Origin: an uncultured Caldilineales bacterium
GTDB lineage: Bacteria > Chloroflexota > Anaerolineae > JAAEKA01
Length of the DNA stretch: 45,743 nt
Reading direction: 5' to 3'
NCBI GenBank assembly: GCA_937907455.1
Contig: CALESQ010000115.1
Coordinates: forward strand, 1 to 45,743
The position numbers and the translations under genes were made by a program. Each line of letters opens with the position of its first letter. The first letter of the stretch is position 1. Under the pieces are notes generated by a model. It was not told where the DNA came from. It ran no database searches and was given only the letters and a program-made list of their open reading frames with translations. Shown here piece after piece: positions 24,468-32,300 of the stretch.

Positions 24468-24674
24468 CTCTCATCTTTCAGGCTGGCAAGAAATAACCAC
24501 CTGACGGACTTGGCACCACGATTCGGTAACCAATACCCAGTAACCAGCGTCCAGTATCCGATATTCAGTGTTTTGCACTGTTTGCGGGTTACTGGTTACT
24601 GTTTACTGACTACTGGTCACCATCCGGTTGCCGAGGCATCATCGGGCCGTTCCCTCCGCCTCTCTGGATGGGAG
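24468..24674 (-). promoter_or_regulatory. SAM-I (S-box) riboswitch with a giant P3 arm
   Basis: Read on the minus strand, P1 pairs 24667-24674 with 24468-24475 at 7 of 8 positions. Then come AGAGAGGCGGAGGGA, CGGCCCGATGA and GCCTC (P2 with kink-turn; GAGGC pairs GCCTC), CGGCAACC (24626-24633), GGTGCCAAGTCC (24506-24517) and a P4 with CAGG/CCTG ends. These are the conserved core elements of SAM-I. The aptamer is about 207 nt instead of about 110-120 because P3 contains 108 nt of heptad array RE11. It precedes an intrinsic terminator and mtnA, so high SAM should reduce expression of the recycling cluster. Confidence 0.93.
24526..24620. repeat. Inverted word array RE11 (GTANNCA words) inside riboswitch P3
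   Basis: Six 7-bp words in register (24526-24567; GTAACCA, GTATCCG and variants) and five inverted words (24586-24620; TGGTTAC, TGTTTAC and variants) flank a tip hairpin, CAGTG/CACTG with the loop between. In the RNA sense the outer 23 nt of the arms pair at 21 positions if G-U is allowed. The word type is the same as in RE2, 11 kb away. Confidence 0.92.
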
Positions 24675-24703
24675 TCCAGCTATGCAATTCTACAGCGGCA
24701 CAG

Positions 24704-24732
24704 ACTTTAGCACAGGCAGCAGGATTTGTCAA
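24704..24732 (-). promoter_or_regulatory. Promoter of the methylation-cycle cluster
   Basis: TTGACA (24727-24732) and TAAAGT (24704-24709) on the minus strand are separated by exactly 17 bp. The predicted start, about 24697, lies roughly 20 nt upstream of riboswitch P1. The -35 is 6 bp beyond the ruvA stop codon. Confidence 0.72.
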
Positions 24733-24738
24733 AAGAAA

Positions 24739-25317
24739 TCATCCTGCAAACCCGACCAGCGCTAGCCGCAGCCGTTCTTCCACATCATGCACATCGCGGG
24801 GCAGGGCCTGCACCGCGCGTTGAGCCTCGATGATGCTGTAGCCCAACGCGGTCAGCGCGTCAATCACCTCGGCATCGGCCTCGGTCAGCGCGGCCAGCTC
24901 AGGCGGCACGCCTTCGGTTGTGCCGATCTTGTCCTTTAATTCCAGTACAATTTTTTCTGCGGTTTTCTTGCCTATGCCTGGGATGCGTGCCAATACGCCC
25001 GGCTGTTCCTGGCCGATCGCCAGCCGCAAGGCATCAGCGGGCATCCCCGACAGCACTCCCAAAGCCAGTTTGGGGCCAATTCCTGAGACTCCCAGCAGCA
25101 GCAAAAACAGGGCCAAATCCTGCTCGGCGGCGAAGCCGTACAACGTCAATTCCTGTTCGCGTACATGCAGGTGGGTAAACAGCGCCAGCTCGTCGCCTGG
25201 TCGTGCTGCCCGTGCCACATCTGTCGGCACAAAGACGCGCACCCCCAGACCGCCTAGCCCCAGCACCAGCGCGTCAGCCTGGCGATTCAAGACAACACCG
25301 CTTACGCTGGCAATCAT
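24739..25317 (-). CDS. ruvA: Holliday junction DNA helicase subunit RuvA
   Basis: A 192-residue subunit that binds four-way junctions and loads RuvB. It shows an N-terminal OB-like barrel, the helix-hairpin-helix signatures FLLLLGVSGIGPKLALGVLS (about residues 70-89) and LARIPGIGKKTAEKIVLELK (about 107-126), and a C-terminal domain III (EVIDALTALGYSIIEAQRAV) that contacts RuvB. It starts 13 bp after the response-regulator gene, and ruvC lies one gene further upstream. ruvB is not in the window. Confidence 0.95.
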   Translation of the reverse strand: MIASVSGVVLNRQADALVLGLGGLGVRVFVPTDVARAARPGDELALFTHLHVREQELTLYGFAAEQDLALFLLLLGVSGIGPKLALGVLSGMPADALRLAIGQEQPGVLARIPGIGKKTAEKIVLELKDKIGTTEGVPPELAALTEADAEVIDALTALGYSIIEAQRAVQALPRDVHDVEERLRLALVGFAG

Positions 25318-25330
25318 GGCAGACCTCAGC

Positions 25331-26029
25331 TCAGTTTGGCGCGCGGAACTTGTAGCCGGTGCCGCGCACGGTCAAAATGTAGGTGGGCTGCGAGGGATCA
25401 GGTTCGATCTTCTCACGCAGGCGGCGAATAGTCACCTCCACCAGATTAGTGCCGCCGATGAATTCGTAGCCCCACACATCTACAAACAGCTCGTTTTTGG
25501 GCATGGCCTTGCCTGCGTTTGCCATCAGCGTGTACAGCAGTTTGAATTCAATCGGCGTCAGGTGCGTGGGTTCGCCATCAATGCTGGCTTGCTGCGCGGG
25601 AATGTCAATGGTCACCCGTCCGTTTTGGAAAACCAGCGGCGCTTTGCGCTCTTGAATCCACTGATTGCGGCGCAGAATGGCGTGAATGCGTGCCTGTACT
25701 TCCTTGAAAGAAAAGGGCTTGGTGATGTAGTCATCGGCTCCCAGCTCGAAGCCGCGCACCATGTCATCGGTGCTGCCCAGCGCGGTCAGCATAATGATGG
25801 GCACATCAGAGCGCATACGGATATCGCGGCACACGCTGAAGCCATCTACCCGCGGCATCATCACATCCAAGATCACCAGGTCAAAATGTTCCGACGAGAA
25901 GACAGCCAGCGCTTCTTCGCCATCAACAGCTGAGGTGACGCGGTGACCGATGGCCTCCAGCGACATGCGGACGAGGTTGCGTAGCGGTGCTTCATCCTCG
26001 GCTATCAGGATGTGGGCCTGAATGGACAT
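25331..26029 (-). CDS. OmpR/PhoB-family response regulator
   Basis: A 232-residue two-domain regulator. The receiver (residues about 5-118) has the acidic pocket EDE, phospho-acceptor aspartate in LVILDVMMPRVDG, the switch threonine in IIMLTALG and lysine in YITKPFS. The winged-helix DNA-binding domain (about 135-230) ends with the usual VRGTGYKF. ATG at 26027-26029 is preceded by GGAGG at good spacing; the longer frame is rejected. No histidine kinase is adjacent, so it is an orphan. It is oddly placed between ruvC and ruvA, with gaps of 26 and 13 bp. Confidence 0.92.
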   Translation of the reverse strand: MSIQAHILIAEDEAPLRNLVRMSLEAIGHRVTSAVDGEEALAVFSSEHFDLVILDVMMPRVDGFSVCRDIRMRSDVPIIMLTALGSTDDMVRGFELGADDYITKPFSFKEVQARIHAILRRNQWIQERKAPLVFQNGRVTIDIPAQQASIDGEPTHLTPIEFKLLYTLMANAGKAMPKNELFVDVWGYEFIGGTNLVEVTIRRLREKIEPDPSQPTYILTVRGTGYKFRAPN

Positions 26030-26055
26030 GCTTGCCTCCAAAGAACAGTACGCAG

Positions 26056-26553
26056 CTAGGGGCGTGCTTCCAAAAGATAGTGCAAGTGGCTGCTGTGCGC
26101 GTGGCAAATGGCAATGGCCACTGCATCGGCGGCATCATCGGGTTTGAGCACGGCCGGCAGCCCCAGCAGTAGCCGTACCATTTCCTGCATTTGAGCTTTG
26201 TCGGCGCCGCCATAGCCCGAAACTGCCTGCTTCACTTCAGTCGGTTTGTAATGATAGATCGGCAGGCCGGCTTGGGCAGCGCACAGCAGCACCACGCCGC
26301 GGGCCTGACCCACACTCATGGCAGTGGTGGTGTTGCGACTGAAAAACAGTTCTTCTACGGCTACTGCCTGCGGCTGATAGCGTACCACCAGCGCGGTCAG
26401 CTCGTTGTAGATGGTGAGCAGGCGTTCAGGTAGCGGGGTTCCGGCGGCGGTGAGAATGGCCCCAGCCACGGCCAGGTTCAATTCACCATCGTCGGCATCC
26501 AGCACGCCGTAGCCGGTGATGGCCGTACCGGGATCAATACCCAGAACCCGCAT
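26056..26553 (-). CDS. ruvC: Crossover junction endodeoxyribonuclease RuvC
   Basis: A 165-residue Mg-dependent resolvase that cuts Holliday junctions symmetrically. The RNase H-like active site is complete: RVLGIDPGTAITGYG at the N-terminus, AVEELFFSRNTTTAMSVGQARG with the catalytic glutamate near 66, and DDAADAVAIAICHAH near 140. GGAGG lies 6 nt before ATG. Only one base separates it from the yebC stop, a common gene order. Confidence 0.95.
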   Translation of the reverse strand: MRVLGIDPGTAITGYGVLDADDGELNLAVAGAILTAAGTPLPERLLTIYNELTALVVRYQPQAVAVEELFFSRNTTTAMSVGQARGVVLLCAAQAGLPIYHYKPTEVKQAVSGYGGADKAQMQEMVRLLLGLPAVLKPDDAADAVAIAICHAHSSHLHYLLEARP

Positions 26554-26554
26554 G

Positions 26555-27301
26555 CTAGGCCTCCATGCTTTGCAGCAGGGCTTCGCTGATCTCCAGGTTT
26601 GAATAAACGCCGGTAACGTCGTCCAGCTCTTCCAGGTTCTCGATCAGGTTCATGGCGCTGATCGAGGTTTTTTCGTCGAGGGCGAGCAGGGTTTTAGGTT
26701 TCATAGTCAGCTCGGCGTTTTCCACCTGCAAGCCGCGCAGACGAAAGGCATCCTGCACCACTTTCAGATTAGCCGGGTCGGTGTAGATTTCGGCTACTTC
26801 GTCGCCCACCTCTACATCTTCGGCTCCGGCTTCCAGCGCGGCCTCAAACAACTCGTCTTCGCTGTGACGGCCACGCGCCACGGTGATGTAGCCCTGCGGC
26901 TCGAACTGCCAGGCTACCGAGCCGCTTTCGCCCATTGCCCCGTTGCCGCGGCTGAGGGTATGGCGAATCTCGGACACCGCGCGGTTGCGGTTGTCGGTCA
27001 GCACCTCGATATACAGCGCCACACCGCCGGGGCCATAGCCCTCGAAGGCGGTTTCAATCAGCTCTTCGCCTGACTCCAGCCCGGAGCCGCGGCGGATTGC
27101 CCGCTCGATGTTCTCGCGGGGCATGCTGTTGGCCTTGGCCTTGTCTACGGCCAGCCGCAGTTTGAAATTATATTCGGGGTCTCCACCTTCACGCGCGGCA
27201 ATCTGTATCTCGCGCGCCAGTTTGGTAAACAAGGCGCCGCGCTTGGCATCGGCTGCGCCCTTCTTGCGCTTGATGGTAGACCATTTTGAGTGCCCTGACA
27301 T
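26555..27301 (-). CDS. yebC: YebC/PmpR-family protein
   Basis: A 248-residue protein beginning MSGHSKWSTIKRKKGAADAKR, the almost invariant family start, followed by the middle and C-terminal domains (EGYGPGGVALYIEVLTDNRNR; FEPQGYI). Members have been described as transcriptional regulators (PmpR) and more recently as factors relieving ribosome stalling. The sequence does not decide. ATG at 27299-27301 has AGGAG upstream; a 22-residue extension is rejected. Co-transcription with ruvC is frequent. Confidence 0.93.
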   Translation of the reverse strand: MSGHSKWSTIKRKKGAADAKRGALFTKLAREIQIAAREGGDPEYNFKLRLAVDKAKANSMPRENIERAIRRGSGLESGEELIETAFEGYGPGGVALYIEVLTDNRNRAVSEIRHTLSRGNGAMGESGSVAWQFEPQGYITVARGRHSEDELFEAALEAGAEDVEVGDEVAEIYTDPANLKVVQDAFRLRGLQVENAELTMKPKTLLALDEKTSISAMNLIENLEELDDVTGVYSNLEISEALLQSMEA

Positions 27302-27344
27302 CGTGTTTCTCCTGTGAACTGCACTACGCAGAAAAGTTTGCCTG

Positions 27345-27353
27345 ATTATAGCA
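27345..27353 (-). promoter_or_regulatory. Extended -10 promoter candidate for yebC-ruvC
   Basis: The minus strand reads TGC directly followed by TATAAT (27345-27350), an extended -10 element, 44 nt upstream of the yebC start. No good -35 is seen at 16-18 bp. It lies in the 77-bp gap between pyrG and yebC. Confidence 0.5.
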
Positions 27354-27378
27354 CAAGGGCACGGCAAGCCGGAATCGC

Positions 27379-28998
27379 TTACTGCGCGGTGTGGTTTTGT
27401 ACCGCCTGTAAAAAGGCTTTAAACAAGGGATGCGGGCGGTTGGGCCGACTTTTAAATTCGGGATGGAACTGGCTGCCCAGCATCCAGGGATGTTCGCGCA
27501 GCTCGGCGATCTCCACCAAACGCCCATCGGGGGACAGACCGCTAAACACCATGCCGGCCGCGCCCAGCTGTTCACGAAAGGCGTTGTTGAACTCAAAGCG
27601 ATGACGGTGGCGCTCGGAGATCTGCGCTTGGCCGTAGGCTGCCGCGGCTTGCGTGTCTGGTTGCAACACGCAGGGATACGCACCCAGGCGCATGGTGCCG
27701 CCCATATCGGCCAGGTCGCGCTGATCGGGCATCAGGTCAATTACTGGCTGCGGAGTGGCGGGGTCAAATTCAGTGCTGTTGGCCTGCTGTGAGCCGGTGA
27801 CGTGGCGCGCGAACTCGATGCACATCACCTGCATGCCCAGGCATAGGCCCAGATAGGGGATTTGCTGCTGGCGGGCCAGCCGCGCCGCGATGATTTTGCC
27901 CTCGATGCCCCGATGGCCAAAGCCGCCCGGTACCACTATGCCATCGGCCGCGGCGAGGCGCTCCAGCCCCTGCCCTTGCTCCAGCTCTTCTGAATTGATC
28001 CAGGCAATTTCCAGACTGCGCCCCAATGTCAGCGCAGCGTGTACCAGCGCCTCGCGCACGCTGATGTAGGCATCCTGCAACTCGACGTATTTGCCAACCA
28101 GGGCCACATGCAGCGGTGCGGTGGTGTCATGCCCGCGCAGGGTTGTTTGGCGGCGCACCAGGTCGCGCCATTCGTTCAGCGCGGCTACACGCCAGCCATA
28201 GCCCAACCGGCTGGTAAGCCAGTTGCCCAGGCCGAATTCTTCTAGCAGCAGCGGCACTTCGTACAGCGATTTCACGGTGATGAGCGGCACCACAGCTTCG
28301 GTGTCCACATCGCAGAACAGTGCAATCTTCTCGCGAATGGCCTTGTCTACCGGATAATCGGAGCGGCAAACGATGACATCAGGCTGAATGCCGATGCCGC
28401 GCAGCTCGGCTACGCTGTGTTGGGTGGGCTTGGTCTTCAGTTCACCGGTGGCACCGATGTGTGGCAGCAAGGTGACGTGCAGGTAAAGTACATTGTCGCG
28501 GCCTACATCCTTGCGCATCTGACGGATGGCTTCCAGAAAGGGCAGGCTTTCGATGTCGCCCGCAGTGCCTCCCACCTCGACAATCAGTACTTCGGCGTTG
28601 GTTTTTTCGCCCGCCAGCAGAATGCGTGCCTTGATCTCGTTGGTCACATGCGGGATCACCTGAATGGTGCCGCCCAGATAGTCGCCGCGACGCTCGCGAC
28701 GCAGCACTTCGGCATAGATCTGGCCGGAGGTGATGTTGCTGGCGCGGTTGAGGTTTTCGTCGGTGAAGCGTTCGTAGTGACCCAGGTCAAGATCGGTTTC
28801 TGCGCCGTCCTCGGTGACAAACACCTCGCCGTGCTGGTAAGGTGACATGGTGCCGGGGTCTACGTTCAAGTAAGGGTCAAGCTTTTGAATGGATACCGAG
28901 ATGCCGCGCGCCTTGATCAGACGGCCAATGGCTGCGGCTGTAACCCCCTTGCCTAACGAGCTGACCACGCCGCCGGTGATAAAGATATACTTGGTCAT
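27379..28998 (-). CDS. pyrG: CTP synthase
   Basis: A 539-residue enzyme making CTP from UTP, ATP and glutamine. The synthetase half starts TKYIFITGGVVSSLGKGVTAAAIG (P-loop) and includes DPYLNVDPGTMSP and EVGGTAGDIES. The class I glutaminase half has the nucleophile in YLGLCLGMQVMCIEFAR and the His-Glu pair in LGSQFHPEFKSRP. ATG at 28996-28998 follows GGAGG; a nine-residue extension is rejected. A terminator-like hairpin ends 8 nt before the Shine-Dalgarno sequence, suggesting leader attenuation. Confidence 0.96.
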   Translation of the reverse strand: MTKYIFITGGVVSSLGKGVTAAAIGRLIKARGISVSIQKLDPYLNVDPGTMSPYQHGEVFVTEDGAETDLDLGHYERFTDENLNRASNITSGQIYAEVLRRERRGDYLGGTIQVIPHVTNEIKARILLAGEKTNAEVLIVEVGGTAGDIESLPFLEAIRQMRKDVGRDNVLYLHVTLLPHIGATGELKTKPTQHSVAELRGIGIQPDVIVCRSDYPVDKAIREKIALFCDVDTEAVVPLITVKSLYEVPLLLEEFGLGNWLTSRLGYGWRVAALNEWRDLVRRQTTLRGHDTTAPLHVALVGKYVELQDAYISVREALVHAALTLGRSLEIAWINSEELEQGQGLERLAAADGIVVPGGFGHRGIEGKIIAARLARQQQIPYLGLCLGMQVMCIEFARHVTGSQQANSTEFDPATPQPVIDLMPDQRDLADMGGTMRLGAYPCVLQPDTQAAAAYGQAQISERHRHRFEFNNAFREQLGAAGMVFSGLSPDGRLVEIAELREHPWMLGSQFHPEFKSRPNRPHPLFKAFLQAVQNHTAQ

Positions 28999-29015
28999 CA
29001 CAACCTCCGCGAGAC

Positions 29016-29053
29016 AAAAAAACAAGAGACACGGGCACAGCCGCTCCGTGTCT
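29016..29053 (-). terminator. Terminator-like hairpin in the pyrG leader (possible attenuator)
   Basis: On the minus strand an 8-bp stem, AGACACGG with CCGTGTCT (29046-29053 and 29027-29034), is followed four bases later by seven T residues (29016-29022). The T run ends 8 nt before GGAGG. An intrinsic terminator between a gene's own promoter and its ribosome site implies regulated read-through. Confidence 0.7.
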
Positions 29054-29091
29054 GTTCATCAGCACAGGTGTAGAAAAGGGGGGAAAAGAAA

Positions 29092-29112
29092 AATCCCGTT
29101 CAACACGGGATT
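29092..29112 (-). terminator. Hairpin with T-rich tail at the pyrG promoter
   Basis: AATCCCGT and ACGGGATT (29092-29099 and 29105-29112) form an 8-bp stem followed on the minus strand by TTTCTTTT and a run of C. The stem begins 3 nt past the pyrG -10 box, so it can stop transcription coming from the GH18 gene while overlapping the pyrG start site. Confidence 0.6.
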
Positions 29113-29114
29113 GG

Positions 29115-29143
29115 ATGATAACACAGGAAAGGGGATCAGTCAA
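29115..29143 (-). promoter_or_regulatory. pyrG promoter
   Basis: TTGACT (29138-29143) and TATCAT (29115-29120) on the minus strand are spaced by exactly 17 bp, about 117 nt upstream of the pyrG ATG. The predicted start falls near 29106-29108. Confidence 0.7.
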
Positions 29144-29215
29144 TCGGCAGGTCGTCAGCCAAACTAACTACTTTGTAAATCGAGTTTTTGCCTGTGGCGG
29201 AGTTGCTGGCATGTC

Positions 29216-29272
29216 TGTCATTCCGAGGCCCGCCAGGGCCGAGGAAGCCCCTCACCAGCGTTCGGAGTGACA
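29216..29272. repeat. MITE-like palindromic intergenic repeat
   Basis: TGTCATTCCGA (29216-29226) and TCGGAGTGACA (29262-29272) are imperfect terminal inverted repeats (10 of 11) around an inner GGCC/GGCC stem. The ends resemble a dispersed intergenic repeat type that I recall from several bacterial phyla. There is no ORF. It lies in the 382-nt gap between pyrG and the GH18 gene; between it and the pyrG promoter I see nothing else. Confidence 0.6.
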
Positions 29273-29334
29273 GCCATGAGAGTGTTTAGCTCGCTGAACT
29301 TCGCGTAATAACTTTGTTCATGATGTACTAATCC

Positions 29335-29373
29335 CCCCGCAGCAAGCCGGCCTGCCGCCGACTTGCTGCGGGG
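29335..29373 (-). terminator. Strong hairpin directly after the GH18 gene
   Basis: CCCCGCAGCAAG and CTTGCTGCGGGG (29335-29346, 29362-29373) form a perfect 12-bp GC-rich stem 7 nt beyond the stop codon. It lacks a T tract, so it may stabilise the mRNA 3' end or act as a Rho-assisted terminator. Confidence 0.5.
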
Positions 29374-29380
29374 CGGTGAA

Positions 29381-32300
29381 TCAACGCTTTGCGGCAGAGC
29401 TACGCCGTGCAGCCGCTGCCAATGCGGTTGCGGCGCTTGCCACCACCCACGGCCACGCCGTCACCGGCATGGGGCTGCCCGCGGCCAGGCCGCGTAATGT
29501 CACCGCAGAGGGGGCTTGTGCCACGGCGCTCACCGGGCCGTGCAGCGTGGTCGTGCCATCCAGCGCCACATCCTCCAGCCAGTACCAATAGCTTTGCCCG
29601 GCCGTTATGGTGCGATCTGCAAAGCGATAGTGTGCGCCCTGGCTGCCTCCGGCGGCCTGGCTGGGCAGTGCGGCCAGCAGGCCTTGCGGCCCGGCTGGTG
29701 TTATGCTGCGGTACAAGTTGAAGCCGGCATTATCCAGCTCTGACACTGTTTCCCAGGTGATCACGATTTGATCTGCCGCGCTCGTGGCTGCGAAATCAGC
29801 CAGGGTTACTGCCAACGGGTCGGCTTTGAAGCCGAAGTCATATGAGGCAACCGGCGCTTCAGCGCTGGCGTTCTGCTGCGTCAGGCTGTTTTGGCCGATC
29901 AGCGGCAGGGCGATGGTGCCGCTTTGCAGGTTTGAGTCGGTAAGCGGCTCGGTGCTTTCGTCGCCGTCCGCGCCACCCGCGGTCACCGGCATATAGTTGA
30001 GCGGTGCCGCTGCTGCCAGCGTGTGCAGCGGCAGGTCGGTAGCCATTGGGTCCTGTGTGCCCGCGGCCAGTATGTTTTCATCCAGCAACAGGTTGCCAAA
30101 GCTGTACCAACCCTTTTCCACCGCCGGGGTGGCCGGATCGTCGCCGCTGAGTGTGCGTGCGCTGATCACCGTGCCATCGGGGTAGGCTACCTGCAAAGTC
30201 ACCAACACACCGTTGAGGCCCGGCTCATTGGCATCTTGCAGGGCATTGTCGTTTTGGTCGCGCCAGACAAAATTGCCCAGGCTGGCATATTTCAGCCCAT
30301 AGCCGAAATCAGCGGCCAGATAGCTGGGCGCTTCAGGGGCCAGAAACACTTGATACGGCATTTCCTGGCTGGTGTTGTTGCTGCCCTGCACGCCGACTGT
30401 GTGCGTCATGCCGTTCAGCACGCCTTCGGGGTCGCTGATCACCAACATATAGGCGGCGTAGCCCGATCCCTGGTTTAGCGCCAGCCCTGGCAACAGATAG
30501 CTGCCATTGGCCGCGCTGACAGCCCCGGCGATGGGCAACTCGCTCAGGCTAAGTTGGCCGTTGGCATCCAGGTCCGGGTATAGTTCTACATGCAGCCCGG
30601 CCAGCCCCGGTTCGCCTGCCTGGGCCACGCCGTCGCCGTTCCAATCTTGCCAGATCAGGTTGCCGATGGCTCCACCACCCACCAGGCCGACATGAGCCTG
30701 CAGGGCGATTTCGCCGTTGCCGATGGTTACTACCAGCGTCTGCTGTGGCGCGCGGCTGTCTGTGCTGCTGCTCAGGCCAGCGGGTGGCGTGGTGAGCACG
30801 GTGTAGGTTCCCGCGGCCAGGCCGCCAAAGTTGTAACGGCCCTGGGTATCGCTGGTGATGCTGTCTATCAACGACGAGTTGCTGTCCAGCAGGCTGACGG
30901 CTGCATTGCGTAGCGGCAGTTCGCCGGTGTCCTGCTGGCTGTTGTTGTTGGCGTCCAGCCAGATCACGCCGCCGATCAGGCCGGTGGCGTTGGTTTGTGC
31001 CAACGGCGTGAAGCTGAAGCTCTCAGCCGCGGCGTTGGGAGCAGCGGTTGAGAGCAGCACCGCACTTTGCCGCGGGGTCGCGCCATCAGGGTCATAGGTT
31101 GGTTTCCAATGGAGCGTAGCTGCGGCACTGTCGTTCACCCAAACGATGTAAGCGGCGTTGAGCGCTAAACCAGAGAAGTGATAAGCGCCGTTGGTGTCGC
31201 TGGTTGTTGTAGCCAGCACCGGTTCGTCATCGGCTGTGCCCCACACGTCATCGGCGCCGTTGAAATCGCTGCTGCCGTCGCCGTTGGTGTCGCGCAGCAG
31301 GGTAACGGTGATACCGGACAGGTTATATTCGCCGTTGTTGGCTGCCAGCGTAGCCGAGGCGTTGGCATCGAACCACAGGCTGCCGCCGATACTGCCAACA
31401 GCGCCGGGCAATGGCTGATAGCCAAAGTCAACCTGGCTGAACAGATCGCCGGGGCTGAGCAGCACCGCTTTGGTGGTAGCCGAGTCGTTATGGCTGCCAC
31501 TGGCGGCAAAATGATCGGGGTCGCCGCTGGCGGTAAAGGCTGCGCTGTTGAGCACATCATGGCTGGCCGAAGCGCTGTTGGTCACGCGCAGCACATAGGC
31601 TGCGGGCGGCAGGCCGCTGAAGCGGTAGTAACCGGCGCGGTCGGTGACAGCCGTTGCCAGCAGAGTATCATAAACGGCGTTGCCGTCGGCATCGCCGTAC
31701 AGGGCCACGGTCACGCCTGATGCACCCACTTCATCCTTGTCCTGGCTGCCATTGCCGTTGCTGTCAATCCAGACGCGGTCGCCTACGGCAGTCAGGCCGG
31801 TGTTGCCGGTGATGTCACTTTCGGGCTGGGTGTTGTAGCCGAAATCCGCAGTGAGATTGCGCACTGCCGCGCCCGCAGGGATGGTGACGGCATAGCCCCA
31901 GCCCGCGTCGCTTTGGTTGCCCAGATCGCCGCCGGGGTTGCTGAGCGCTGTTTGTATCATGCCTGCGGGCAGCGACGCATTATCCACCTGCACGTAGTAG
32001 CTGCCTGCAATGACTGCGTTGAAAAGATAGCCGCCGGCCGCATCGGTGACGGTGACAGCAATCACCTGGTTGCTGCTGTTCTTGAGCTGCACGCGCACGT
32101 TAGCCAGCCCCGGCTCGGCGGCATCCTGCCGGCCGTTGGCGTTTTCATCCAGCCATATCCGGTTGCCGATGGCGCTGCCGCTGCTGATGCTCAGACGATA
32201 ATCTTCTACCTCGCCACTGTTGGCGGCACCGCTGGCCGTGGCGACCTCTGCGGCGGCAGAGGCCACGCGGCAACGCAGATAGGTGTAGCCGGGTACGGGT

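Noticed and set aside
11634..24620. CRISPR array interpretation of the tandem repeats
   Set aside because: Units are only 7-8 bp without unique spacers, arranged as inverted arms, and there are no cas genes in the window.
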